Shown here piece by piece: positions 1 through 7,285 of a stretch of DNA of 28,047 nucleotides. The notes under the pieces are model-generated. The model ran no database searches, was not told the DNA's origin, and worked only from the letters and a program-made list of their open reading frames with translations. This stretch comes from a virus. The first letter of the stretch is position 1, and each line of letters starts with the position of its first letter. A program made the translations under genes and the position numbers. Location: IMG/VR virus record IMGVR_UViG_3300020463_000106, positions 1 to 28,047 of that record; one strand, given 5' to 3'.

Positions 1-36
1 AGCTTCTGATATTTGAAAAGATTTGAAATCAAACAT
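1..36 (-). CDS. 5' end of a truncated gene (12 codons visible)
   Basis: An ATG at 36 reads leftward for 12 codons (MFDFKSFQISEA) to the window edge without a stop. An AGGA Shine-Dalgarno element lies about 6 nt upstream, and a TATAAATA late promoter sits at 63-70. The late promoter suggests a virion or other late function. Twelve residues are too few to name a family. Confidence 0.6.
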   Translation of the reverse strand, partial: MFDFKSFQISEA

Positions 37-62
37 AGTAGTCCTTTTTTATTATACACTAC

Positions 63-70
63 TATTTATA
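63..70 (-). promoter_or_regulatory. T4-type late promoter (TATAAATA)
   Basis: The minus strand reads TATAAATA, the exact consensus -10 box recognised by gp55-bound polymerase in T4-like phages. It lies in the short gap between the stop codon at 83 and the ATG at 36, pointing at the truncated gene. gp55 itself is encoded at 27086-27655. Confidence 0.7.
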
Positions 71-82
71 ATATATAATAAC

Positions 83-280
83 TTAAATTTTTGTTTTTTC
101 TTTTGCTTTATAAAAATCTGGATTTGGAATAACATTACCATTAAAATCCATTTTTATAATATCAGTATTTTCAAGCATAACTAACATATTTTCACTACCT
201 TCACGTATACCAATTCTATAAGATGAATATCCTACACCAATTATGCATATTGAAAATATAAGTAAATATTCTAAAACCAT
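83..280 (-). CDS. Small membrane-anchored protein, unknown function (65 aa)
   Basis: The protein is 65 aa. Residues about 3-21 are hydrophobic (LEYLLIFSICIIGVGYSS), so a single N-terminal membrane anchor is likely, followed by a short polar tail. The ATG at 280 has an AAGGA ribosome site 7 nt upstream, which overlaps the end of the preceding 51-aa gene; that gene stops only 1 nt before this start, so the two are probably co-translated. No family is recognised. It is the last gene of a run of small unknown genes before the late promoter at 63-70. Confidence 0.6.
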   Translation of the reverse strand: MVLEYLLIFSICIIGVGYSSYRIGIREGSENMLVMLENTDIIKMDFNGNVIPNPDFYKAKEKTKI

Positions 281-281
281 T

Positions 282-437
282 TTATATCCTTGTTAGTTCT
301 GAATGTAATCCTTTTCCAACCATAGCTGTATGAAACTTTAAAGCTTCTTTAGCTGATTCAAAAAGGTATTCAGCAACCAATTTTTTTGTTTTTTTATTGG
401 TTGCAATAACTTTATATATTTTTTTATCATCTTTCAT
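282..437 (-). CDS. Small basic protein, unknown function (51 aa)
   Basis: This short frame runs from an ATG at 437 to a TAA at 282-284 and encodes 51 aa beginning MKDDKKIYKVIATNKK. The N-terminal half is lysine-rich with beta-strand-like alternation (IYKVIA, LVAEYLF), followed by a helix-like segment (SAKEALKFHTAM). It overlaps the end of the 105-aa gene by 11 nt and leaves 1 nt to the next gene, filling what would otherwise be a coding gap. Support is the tight packing and clean frame; no family is recognised. Confidence 0.55.
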   Translation of the reverse strand: MKDDKKIYKVIATNKKTKKLVAEYLFESAKEALKFHTAMVGKGLHSELTRI

Positions 438-744
438 GTACATATACATCCAATCTTTCGGCGTGTCTTAATGGAAGTGATTGATCATAACCTCTAAATC
501 CTCTACCATCTAAAATAGAAGGTTTAGTTCTAGGACCTCTTCCTTGTAGTTTAACTCTATATCTAGGTAATTTTGGAGCCGGTGCATCTGACCAACCTGT
601 ATTATACCTATATTCAGCAATTTGTTCATTTGTTTTATTAATTTTATTTATTGAACTAATTGTTTTTCTAATTGTTTCTATTTCTAACATATCACCAGCA
701 CATTTTACAGATGCTGTCATTATATAACTATTACTTCTTCTCAT
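427..744 (-). CDS. Hypothetical protein (105 aa)
   Basis: The frame runs from the ATG at 744 to a TGA at 427-429 and encodes 105 aa. The C-terminal half is rich in arginine, glycine and proline (for example LPRYRVKLQGRGPRTKPS), which would suit a nucleic-acid-binding or disordered tail. No signal peptide or membrane segment is evident. The ribosome site upstream of 744 is weak, and the preceding 48-aa gene stops 1 nt before the ATG, so coupling is likely. No family is recognised. Confidence 0.55.
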   Translation of the reverse strand: MRRSNSYIMTASVKCAGDMLEIETIRKTISSINKINKTNEQIAEYRYNTGWSDAPAPKLPRYRVKLQGRGPRTKPSILDGRGFRGYDQSLPLRHAERLDVYVHER

Positions 745-745
745 A

Positions 746-892
746 TTAATACCCAGATGTTATATGTGCATATTCATCTGAGCAATTAATTACTCCACAT
801 ACACATTCATTTTTTTCTAATCGAGTTTTTTCCTCGAGCTCCTCTTGCCATGTTGGTGCACCCACCATATCTCTAATCATATCTTCATTCAT
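746..892 (-). CDS. Small cysteine-containing protein, unknown function (48 aa)
   Basis: The ATG at 892 overlaps the TGA of the preceding gene in an ATGA junction, the usual coupling arrangement in this genome, and the frame runs to a TAA at 746-748. The 48-aa product has an acidic helical N-terminus (TWQEELEEKTRLEKN) and then a CVCGVINC cluster with three cysteines close together. This could be part of a small metal site, but a fourth ligand is not obvious. It fills an otherwise empty gap between two genes. Confidence 0.55.
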   Translation of the reverse strand: MNEDMIRDMVGAPTWQEELEEKTRLEKNECVCGVINCSDEYAHITSGY

Positions 893-1101
893 CTTGACAT
901 CTCCTCAAACCTTTTCATTACAAGTTTTTCTTTTAATGCATCCATATCTGCGAATGCAAAAAACTCATCCCATGAGTCAGAATTTGGTGATGGAGACCCT
1001 GCAGGTCTGTTAAATACTTCATTTACAACCATCATACCTGATAGTTCGTTTACCTCTCCAGCTATTTGCTCGAGGATTTGATCATTTACTATATTACTCA
1101 T
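889..1101 (-). CDS. Hypothetical protein (70 aa)
   Basis: The start is placed at the ATG at 1101, because AGGAG lies 5 nt upstream. The GTG at 1107 overlaps that ribosome site and is unlikely to be used. The product is acidic and mostly helical by appearance: an N-terminal helix (VNDQILEQIAGEVNELSGMM), a Ser/Pro/Asn loop (PAGSPSPNSDSWDEF) and a C-terminal helix. It is the first gene behind promoter 1130-1158 and is coupled to the next gene by an ATGA overlap. No family is recognised. Confidence 0.6.
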   Translation of the reverse strand: MSNIVNDQILEQIAGEVNELSGMMVVNEVFNRPAGSPSPNSDSWDEFFAFADMDALKEKLVMKRFEEMSR

Positions 1102-1129
1102 TTTCACTCCTTTTTAATTTTATAATATT

Positions 1130-1158
1130 ATTATACCATAGTTTTACTGATTTGTACA
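1130..1158 (-). promoter_or_regulatory. Early sigma70-type promoter, extended -10
   Basis: On the minus strand, TGTACA (1153-1158), 17 bp, then TATAAT (1130-1135) preceded by ATGG, an extended -10. It lies in the gap upstream of the 70-aa gene and belongs to the family of near-identical promoters described in the findings. Confidence 0.75.
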
Positions 1159-1167
1159 CAGTTTTTT

Positions 1168-1473
1168 TTATTTAATTGCTTGCTTGATTTCATCTCTTAT
1201 AATTCCAGACATTTGAAATGCATTGAAATCACCTGAAGCTGATATACCAAAGTCATTATCATTAATTACTAGTTTGTAATATTTTGAACCACTCATAAAT
1301 TCTTTAAATGCGTTTTCAATATATTTACCACTAACCCAAAACTTATTAGATTGACCTTGAACTGGATTTAGATTATATCCTAATTCATGTCTTAAGAAAT
1401 CTTTTATCTTATCTACTGAAAAAGATTTTTTATCTTGGTTATTCGACTTTGCTATTATATTATAATTTTTCAT
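1168..1473 (-). CDS. Hypothetical protein (101 aa)
   Basis: The ATG at 1473 is chosen because AAAGGAGT lies 4-5 nt upstream; an in-frame ATG at 1491 would sit before this site. The 101-aa product begins MKNYNIIAKSNNQDKKSF and alternates short hydrophobic strands with charged helices (SVDKIKDFLRHELGY, EIKQAIK at the end). No membrane segment, signal peptide or known motif is visible. It is flanked by its own promoter (1503-1531) and by the next promoter downstream (1130-1158), so it probably forms a single-gene unit. Confidence 0.65.
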   Translation of the reverse strand: MKNYNIIAKSNNQDKKSFSVDKIKDFLRHELGYNLNPVQGQSNKFWVSGKYIENAFKEFMSGSKYYKLVINDNDFGISASGDFNAFQMSGIIRDEIKQAIK

Positions 1474-1502
1474 ATTTACTCCTTTTATCATATTATAGTT
1501 AT

Positions 1503-1531
1503 ACTATACCATAGATTAGAGTAAATGTAAA
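1503..1531 (-). promoter_or_regulatory. Early sigma70-type promoter, extended -10
   Basis: Minus strand: TTTACA (1526-1531), 17 bp, TATAGT (1503-1508) with ATGG directly upstream. The -10 differs by one base from the other copies. It lies between thyX and the 101-aa gene and points at the latter. Confidence 0.7.
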
Positions 1532-1572
1532 CAGTTTTATTGAAATTGTTACACAATTGTAACAAAACTATG

Positions 1573-2232
1573 CTAAATTACATCATCTAGAGGAAATAAT
1601 TGATAAATTGATTCAGCACAAGCCTTTGCAATATCAATGTGTTCCTTTTGAGTACCATTTTCAGATCTTAATTGAATGTAATGAATCCAAGATCTTAAGG
1701 TTCCATTTACATACATACGTGACATTGTTAAACCTTCTGGTAAAACAGCTCGAGCTTGTTCTTTTGCAATACCTGCTTTTATTGCCCAGTCGTATGCATG
1801 TTTGCATCTTTCAATAATAACTTCTTGATAAGATTCCCATATATGATTTATTGAATCTTCCATAGGAATTTCTATTGAGTTTTGACGATTTTTAGTATCT
1901 TGTAATCTAGCTGGTCTAGTTACAAAGTTTAAATCTTCAGTAGGATCGGCATATCGCTGACTGAACTCTTGAAATGAAAAAGATCTATGCCTTAAGATCT
2001 GTCGAGCGATATCCCGTGTTGTTTCAATTTCCATACAAACATTGGCCATCTCAAGAGGTGACCAATGCTTATTTTTAATCAAATATTTAATCAATTTTTC
2101 GGCGGTCTCATTATTGTTTTGATTGCCAGGATTTGAAACCCTAGCACAATAAGCAACCAAATTTATCAAATCATCATCTAAATTTTCATCAATCATTGAT
2201 TTACTATATGAGACCACACGAACATTAAACAT
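1573..2232 (-). CDS. thyX: Flavin-dependent thymidylate synthase ThyX
   Basis: ThyX methylates dUMP to dTMP using methylene-tetrahydrofolate, NADPH and FAD. The 219-aa length is normal for the family, and the signature RHRxxSxxxxSxR is intact at residues 81-93 (RHRSFSFQEFSQR). Other conserved features include the substrate region around EQARAVLPEGL and MYVNGTLRSW. This matters for reading the rest of the genome: dTMP is supplied here, so the ThyA-fold enzyme at 9113-9784 is free to be a dCMP hydroxymethylase. The gene follows the 60-aa membrane peptide by a few bases at the end of the gp41 cluster. Confidence 0.95.
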   Translation of the reverse strand: MFNVRVVSYSKSMIDENLDDDLINLVAYCARVSNPGNQNNNETAEKLIKYLIKNKHWSPLEMANVCMEIETTRDIARQILRHRSFSFQEFSQRYADPTEDLNFVTRPARLQDTKNRQNSIEIPMEDSINHIWESYQEVIIERCKHAYDWAIKAGIAKEQARAVLPEGLTMSRMYVNGTLRSWIHYIQLRSENGTQKEHIDIAKACAESIYQLFPLDDVI

Positions 2233-2235
2233 TCA

Positions 2236-2418
2236 TTAACCCTCAGATTTAACTAGAGTATATATTCCATATCCTAAACCGACCCATGCTGCTAGTTTAG
2301 CTAAGCCACCGAATAAAATAACTGATCCACAGACTGCAATCAATGCAACACCATCAAGTGATGTTCTTTCACCGATTCTATCCATAACCCAGTTTTTTGC
2401 GTTTAGTAACATATCCAT
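2236..2418 (-). CDS. Small membrane protein (60 aa)
   Basis: The 60-aa product has an amphipathic N-terminus (MLLNAKNWVMDRIGERTS) followed by two closely spaced hydrophobic stretches (VALIAVCGSVILFGGLAKL and AAWVGLGYGIYTLV). One or two membrane spans are likely. The ATG at 2418 has a GGAG site upstream. It lies between gp41 and thyX with short spacers. Similar small membrane peptides are, from memory, common in T4-like marine phages, but no function is known to me. Confidence 0.7.
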   Translation of the reverse strand: MDMLLNAKNWVMDRIGERTSLDGVALIAVCGSVILFGGLAKLAAWVGLGYGIYTLVKSEG

Positions 2419-2429
2419 ATATTTTTCTC

Positions 2430-3830
2430 CTATACTTTAAAATCCGCAAACGTGTCTTTTCTTTCATTATTCCCCCACGTTGCGATTGGTTTATCGGGAA
2501 TACTCATATCTGACATTATGTCCGATTGAGCTGACTCTTCTACATCGTATAACTTCATCCTAGCACGATCAATACCAACGACAAAACGTTTGTATTTGGT
2601 AGGATCATTATAACGATTTTTAAGTTGCTTGACCATCACTTGATTTAGTTCATCCAATTCCTCAGTTGAAATTAAAGCAAACATCAAATCAGCAGTGGCT
2701 GGTAAGCCAAAGGATTCAGAAGTATCTTCAAGTCCTACGTCAGTATTACTAAAACCTGACCTTGTTGTTTGTGTTGCCGACATAATCGGTAATTTAAACT
2801 CAATGGCCAAGCCACGTAATTCTTCAGCAATTGCTTTTACGTAAGTATAACTATTTATACTTCCACCCATACTTTTCATCCTAGATGATGCACAAATATT
2901 TAAATAATCGATATAAATCATATCAGGACTAAAGTTCTTTTTTAGTTTAAGTTCTTTTAATAAAGCCCTGAAGTGACCTGCATGTGCAGCACCTGTTGGA
3001 TATTCTTTTACAATTAATTTACCAATTGTTCCTTTCGCGATTTTACTTATTTTTTCATTGAATACATTTTTTGGCAAATTGGATAATTGTTGAATTGGTA
3101 AGTCCATTAGATTAGCATCGATTCTTTCCGCGATTCTTTCTTCAGCCATTTCTAAAGTAATGTATAAAACATTCTTGCCTTGTGTTAATACTGACGCAGC
3201 ATTATGACACATAAACAAAGATTTACCTACACCAGTACCAGCCAAACAAATATTTAATGTTTTGTTTGGTATACCACCTTTTGTAATTTTATTGAAATAA
3301 TCTAGATCAAATGGTATTCTTTCTTCTTTTCTATTGTAAAAATCAAAACGGCCATCAGAATCATCAATATAATCATGACCTATTGCTTGATCGAATGAAA
3401 CACCTAACGCATCAGATAATATTTCTGGTATTGCACCTTCAGTTTTTTCTTTGTCTTTACCATCTATTATTTGAATTGATTCCATAATCGCATTATATAC
3501 CGCGCGATCACGACACCATTTTTCAGTTTCCTCAATTAAATAATCAGTATCAACGTCAGTTTTTAAATTAATTTCACTAATAAGATTGGAAGCCAGATTT
3601 AATGAATCTTCTGGCGCAGAGATTTTTTTAAGTTCTAACTCAAGTATTTTACCTGTAGGTAGTTTATTATGCTTAGATACAAACCCTACTATAAGGTCAA
3701 ATACTAATTTATGTACGCCTTCAAAATAATTCTTTTCAATATATGGAATTACTCTTCGGCAATAATCTTCATTATTAAGTAAATGACTCAGTACGTGAGT
3801 CGGTAGTTGATTTTCCAATTGTTCCCTCAT
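2430..3830 (-). CDS. 41: Replicative DNA helicase, T4 gp41 type
   Basis: This is a DnaB-superfamily hexameric helicase that unwinds duplex DNA at the fork and pairs with the primase. The 466-aa product has an N-terminal domain beginning LSHLLNNEDYCRRVIPYIE, typical of gp41, then a RecA-like core with Walker A GTGVGKS, a Walker B region ending MIYIDYLN and a glutamine sensor segment (PIMSATQTTRSG). The start at 3830 lies inside the end of the preceding gene (56-nt overlap) and lacks a strong ribosome site, so it probably depends on upstream translation. It follows uvsX as in T4. No gp61 DnaG-type primase is seen in the window. Confidence 0.93.
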   Translation of the reverse strand: MREQLENQLPTHVLSHLLNNEDYCRRVIPYIEKNYFEGVHKLVFDLIVGFVSKHNKLPTGKILELELKKISAPEDSLNLASNLISEINLKTDVDTDYLIEETEKWCRDRAVYNAIMESIQIIDGKDKEKTEGAIPEILSDALGVSFDQAIGHDYIDDSDGRFDFYNRKEERIPFDLDYFNKITKGGIPNKTLNICLAGTGVGKSLFMCHNAASVLTQGKNVLYITLEMAEERIAERIDANLMDLPIQQLSNLPKNVFNEKISKIAKGTIGKLIVKEYPTGAAHAGHFRALLKELKLKKNFSPDMIYIDYLNICASSRMKSMGGSINSYTYVKAIAEELRGLAIEFKLPIMSATQTTRSGFSNTDVGLEDTSESFGLPATADLMFALISTEELDELNQVMVKQLKNRYNDPTKYKRFVVGIDRARMKLYDVEESAQSDIMSDMSIPDKPIATWGNNERKDTFADFKV

Positions 3831-4083
3831 TAATAATATGCTTTAATAAATCACCTAGATAATTATTAAAGTCTTCATCTTTTCTTAAATCATCGTGATC
3901 AAAATCACCTGGATCAACAATATTATATGTAAACTGTAATGTTGCCATATCTAATTGTTGATCTTCTAATATTTTTACTGTTCCATAAATTACCATTACG
4001 TTTTTGTATGGTGATTCTTTTGTAAACTTTAGAGCGTAAAAATCTGAATCAGGATGTTCTTGTGTAGTGTAATGATTATTCAT
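3775..4083 (-). CDS. Conserved small gene between uvsX and gp41, unknown function (102 aa)
   Basis: The start is set at the ATG at 4083, with an AGGAG element just upstream inside the end of uvsX. The gene overlaps uvsX by 8 nt and the gp41 start by 56 nt. The product has alternating strands (YALKFTKES, NVMVIYGTVKIL, ATLQFTYNIVD) and an acidic helical segment (DHDDLRKDEDFNNYLGDLLKH). It occupies the place of T4 gene 40, but I see no similarity to gp40 that I could defend. The context suggests a recombination or replication accessory role. Confidence 0.65.
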   Translation of the reverse strand: MNNHYTTQEHPDSDFYALKFTKESPYKNVMVIYGTVKILEDQQLDMATLQFTYNIVDPGDFDHDDLRKDEDFNNYLGDLLKHIINEGTIGKSTTDSRTESFT

Positions 4084-5131
4084 CTTCTCCTTCCACATCA
4101 AGTTCAATATCTAATAATGGCTTATGACCAATTTGATAATATGACTTTAAGAACTTTTTGAAATCAGTTTCTTTAAAGATTGGATCCCAAAACTCTTTTG
4201 TAAGTGTATCTTTTTCTCTAACTTTTGGATCAATCATTTCACCCGTGGCGTGATCCACTTTTGCGTACCAACCCATAGATGGCTTAGTAACATAACCACC
4301 AGCCAAGGCAACATCAAGCAAGCCAGAATAAGGTTCAATACCACCTTCCCAGCTACAACTAATAGGTACTTTCGATTTTTCTTTAACAAATCTAGATTTT
4401 TCGACATTAATAACAAAATTATATCCTTTTACTTCGGTTCCTTTTTTAACTTGTTGTCTACCAAGAATCCAAATGTTATCAGCTGAGTAATAAATACCTG
4501 TACCACCTGAAACAATTGCTTTTGGAAACAGTCCAATTTCTTGATATGTATGATTTACTGCAAGCAATGGAATATTTTTCATAGTTAAATAAGGTGTAAC
4601 CATTCTAAATAGACCTTTTAATGCTTTAGCCCTTGACATATCTGCAACAGATTTTTCGTTAAGAGCATCTTCTAATTCTTTCTTAGAAGCAAGGTTACCA
4701 ATAGAATCGATAACAATAACAACTTTATCTCCTCTATCAATATTATCTAGTTGACTTACTAGATCAAATTTTAATTGTTCGACATCAACAATAGGTGTAT
4801 GTAGCACTCTTGAAGTATCGATACCAAATGCTTCAAAATATGATTGTGGTGAACCAAATTCTGAATCATAAAATAATAACACTGCATCTTCGTGTTCTTT
4901 TAAATAAGCTGCAGCCATAAGTAATGCAAATGATGTTTTAAAGTGTTTACTTGGGCCGGCTAATACCGTTAGACCTGAAGTAAGACCACCATCTGGATCA
5001 CCTGACAGCGCAACGTTTACCATAGGTACATCTGTTGATACCATATCTTTTTCAGTAAAGAATTCTGATTTATTAAGTTCTTTTGTAAACTTAATTTTAG
5101 AATTCTTTTTAAGTTTATCCATTACTGACAT
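4076..5131 (-). CDS. uvsX: RecA-like recombinase UvsX
   Basis: UvsX forms a filament on single-stranded DNA and drives strand exchange, supporting recombination-dependent replication. The 351-aa product has Walker A GPSKHFKTS, Walker B VVIVIDSIGNL and the conserved IPLLAVNHTYQE segment, followed by VVSGGTG-like loop residues (IVSGGTGIYYSADN). The acidic C-terminus (DVEGEDE) is typical of RecA-type proteins. The ATG at 5131 has AAGGAG 6 nt upstream and overlaps the TAA of the S21 gene (TAATG), so the two are coupled. Confidence 0.95.
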   Translation of the reverse strand: MSVMDKLKKNSKIKFTKELNKSEFFTEKDMVSTDVPMVNVALSGDPDGGLTSGLTVLAGPSKHFKTSFALLMAAAYLKEHEDAVLLFYDSEFGSPQSYFEAFGIDTSRVLHTPIVDVEQLKFDLVSQLDNIDRGDKVVIVIDSIGNLASKKELEDALNEKSVADMSRAKALKGLFRMVTPYLTMKNIPLLAVNHTYQEIGLFPKAIVSGGTGIYYSADNIWILGRQQVKKGTEVKGYNFVINVEKSRFVKEKSKVPISCSWEGGIEPYSGLLDVALAGGYVTKPSMGWYAKVDHATGEMIDPKVREKDTLTKEFWDPIFKETDFKKFLKSYYQIGHKPLLDIELDVEGEDE

Positions 5132-5400
5132 TATCTTCTCCTTGGCTCAGGATAGCCATTTAGTTTAAGCATTCTTTCTTTTTTCTTCCATCTGGCAATA
5201 GCTTCTGCTTTTTTTCTTTTGCGCTTGGCAGTTGGCTTTTCATAGAATTCTCTTTTACGAACTTCTTGAATAATACCAGCTGCTTCAACGGATTTTTTAA
5301 ATTTTCTTAAAGCGACATCAAAAGGCATTGGCCCTTGAGGCTTTTTATTATTTTTTCTCCACTTATTTTGTGGAGGTTTGTTTAAATTAATACTTGGCAT
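5131..5400 (-). CDS. rpsU: Phage-encoded ribosomal protein bS21
   Basis: The 89-aa product contains the bS21 core: [16 protein letters not shown], then [19 protein letters not shown] and a basic C-terminal helix. In bacteria bS21 sits on the 30S platform near the anti-Shine-Dalgarno end and helps initiation. Phage copies are known from marine and huge phages and are thought to exchange into host ribosomes. The N-terminal 25 residues (proline- and lysine-rich) are an extension relative to a typical bS21. The gene is first behind promoter 5426-5454 and is coupled to uvsX by a TAATG overlap. Confidence 0.9.
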   Translation of the reverse strand: MPSINLNKPPQNKWRKNNKKPQGPMPFDVALRKFKKSVEAAGIIQEVRKREFYEKPTAKRKRKKAEAIARWKKKERMLKLNGYPEPRRR

Positions 5401-5425
5401 AGTTCTCCTTTAATAATATAGTTAT

Positions 5426-5454
5426 ATTATACCATAAAATCAGTGATTTGTAAA
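5426..5454 (-). promoter_or_regulatory. Early sigma70-type promoter overlapping a stop codon
   Basis: Minus strand: TTTACA (5449-5454), 17 bp, TATAAT (5426-5431) preceded by ATGG. The stop codon of the C5 methyltransferase gene (5427-5429) is the TAA within this -10 box. The promoter points at rpsU and uvsX. A seven-A tract lies just upstream of the -35. Confidence 0.8.
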
Positions 5455-6614
5455 CAGTTTTTTTCATAATTATACGATTGTTTTCTATTATCAAATATTA
5501 AATAATTTGTATCAATCATATCTAAATTACCTTCTAAATATTTTTTTATCATTTTAGCTGGCCATTCAGCAGTTGTTACAGGCACATTTTGACACATGTG
5601 ATTTAAATTACGTTTAGGATCTAATAATTGAAAATCTTTAGGTAATTTCATAAGTGATAAAGCTTCCCTTACTGTTAGATAGCGATCTTCATCGGGATGA
5701 CTTAATGATGTTGGCATATGTCCTACAAAAGCTCCTATTTTATCTTTAGGAATCTCTGTAGTTTTTCTCATTATATTTCCACCAGATTTAAGTTTATGGT
5801 ATTGTCTATCACATTTTTTTGCAGTAGATTCGTAACCATTTTCTCGCATCCAGTTTGCTACTTCTTTATACGTAGTTCTTTCTTCAATGTAATCCATTGG
5901 ATTAACTGTTTTTTCAATTTTGTTTTGAAACTCTTGGTGTGTAATACCGCCTTCTAAAACTTCTAATACATATTTATAATATGGATTGTCAGTAGGTTTA
6001 CCATCATTACATAAAATTTGACTCATAGGATCATCATCACGTTTTTCAACATTACGAATATCTTCAGCGATATTTCCTGGTGGTTTATAGTGATAATTAA
6101 ATAATGGCACTTTATCATCTTTCCAAAAGAAATAAAATGTTCTATCTCTTACTTGTGATAATCCATGTAATATTGATTTTGTTTTAATTATTGAAAATGT
6201 ATAACCATTTTTTTCACCAATTTTTCTAAGTCTTTTTACAACTGGTTCACCCATTGCTGAAGCTAATCTTGGTGCGTTTTCACCCCAGAAAACTTTAGGT
6301 TGTATTTGTTCTAATACGTATTCAGCAGACGTATACATCCAATCGTTTGCTTCATTATTACTAGAAGCTGAAGGTGATAATGAACTTAATCCAGCGCATG
6401 GACATACTGTATTCACTACATCTACAGAATGCGGATGCTTTTCACCTTCAGACAAATTTAAATATGGTACTTCATTATTATAATAATTTATTAAGTGTGT
6501 TTCGTTAGCTTGAAATCCATCAAAGGTTAACATATAATCTGGTCTTTTACCAAATACATTTTCCATAGCTATCGTTTCGCCACCTATTAATGGTACAATA
6601 CTAGCGTAATTCAT
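5427..6614 (-). CDS. Cytosine-C5 DNA methyltransferase homologue, divergent
   Basis: The 395-aa product has the ordered motifs of C5 methyltransferases: motif IV with the catalytic cysteine (CPCAGLS, C73), motif VI (GENAP, 112-114), motif VIII (QVRDR, 154-158), and C-terminal motifs IX (LTVREALSLMKLP) and X (NVPVTTAEW). Motif I is atypical: PLIGGETIAMENVFG replaces the usual FxGxGG. The ATG at 6614 has GGAG 8 nt upstream and overlaps the previous stop (TAATG). The gene ends in ITDFMV, its TAA lying inside a promoter. It shares an operon with a dCMP hydroxymethylase and a glycosyltransferase, so its substrate could be ordinary cytosine, a defined sequence, or something less usual. Confidence 0.85.
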   Translation of the reverse strand: MNYASIVPLIGGETIAMENVFGKRPDYMLTFDGFQANETHLINYYNNEVPYLNLSEGEKHPHSVDVVNTVCPCAGLSSLSPSASSNNEANDWMYTSAEYVLEQIQPKVFWGENAPRLASAMGEPVVKRLRKIGEKNGYTFSIIKTKSILHGLSQVRDRTFYFFWKDDKVPLFNYHYKPPGNIAEDIRNVEKRDDDPMSQILCNDGKPTDNPYYKYVLEVLEGGITHQEFQNKIEKTVNPMDYIEERTTYKEVANWMRENGYESTAKKCDRQYHKLKSGGNIMRKTTEIPKDKIGAFVGHMPTSLSHPDEDRYLTVREALSLMKLPKDFQLLDPKRNLNHMCQNVPVTTAEWPAKMIKKYLEGNLDMIDTNYLIFDNRKQSYNYEKNCLQITDFMV

Positions 6615-7285
6615 TATCTTTCTCCAATATAAACCATAGACCAATTAAATTGTGTCCAATTTTTAGAATTATCCTTTAAAACTTTTGGAAACTGTTCTTT
6701 AATAGATGTATATAATCTATAAGGTTTACCTTCTTTAGGATTTTTTAAATCACCCCAACCTTTCCAATCTATTTCTATAGCTATTCTTTTTACTGAAGCT
6801 GGAAGTTTTTTATTTTCTAAATTTAAAAAATACTCACCACCTTCAATATCTATCTTTAAAATATCAGGTTGTTCTTTTTCAATAATTTTCCAAAAATCAT
6901 ATGATTTAACCTTGATTTCTTTACGGCCTCTTCTTTTTACCATAGAATGTAATCCATGGTTTTTACCTTGATTTATATAAAAATTATTTTCGCCATCATT
7001 ACATGAAGCTATTCCTTCATATAGTGTTACATTACTTAAATTTTTAGTGTTTTGTTTATAATACTTTATATTAATTGGATCTGGTTCAAAAGAAATAATT
7101 CTATTTATGCCGTATGTAGAGGCTAACAAACTAGTATAACCTTTATTACCACCCAGCTCGAAAAAACATTTAGGATTATTTTCAAAAAGTTTTTGATAAC
7201 CACTTTGTTCTGCAATTATTTTAAGATCAAATGTATTTGGAATATAATACACTTTTTGACCATAATATTTTTCAGTATATTCCAT
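6614..7285 (-). CDS. FkbM-family SAM-dependent methyltransferase
   Basis: The 223-aa product has a Rossmann SAM-binding core: FELGGNKGYTSLLAS (motif I, residues 42-56), ISFEPDP (65-70) and LKIDIEGGEY (143-152), the FkbM hallmark. FkbM enzymes usually O-methylate sugars or small-molecule hydroxyls. The ATG at 7285 lies in a TAATG overlap with the glycosyltransferase stop, and the stop overlaps the next ATG in the same way, so three enzymes form one tightly coupled unit. By context it may methylate the sugar or hydroxyl that the glycosyltransferase adds. That is inference; a virion glycan is an alternative target. Confidence 0.85.
   Translation of the reverse strand: MEYTEKYYGQKVYYIPNTFDLKIIAEQSGYQKLFENNPKCFFELGGNKGYTSLLASTYGINRIISFEPDPINIKYYKQNTKNLSNVTLYEGIASCNDGENNFYINQGKNHGLHSMVKRRGRKEIKVKSYDFWKIIEKEQPDILKIDIEGGEYFLNLENKKLPASVKRIAIEIDWKGWGDLKNPKEGKPYRLYTSIKEQFPKVLKDNSKNWTQFNWSMVYIGER

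Noticed and set aside
2872-2879. TATAAATA late promoter inside gp41
   Set aside because: It is within coding sequence with no downstream gene start nearby; the octamer is expected by chance in such AT-rich DNA.
5971-5978. TATAAATA late promoter inside the C5 methyltransferase
   Set aside because: It is formed by Tyr-Lys-Tyr codons inside the gene, about 570 nt from the next start.
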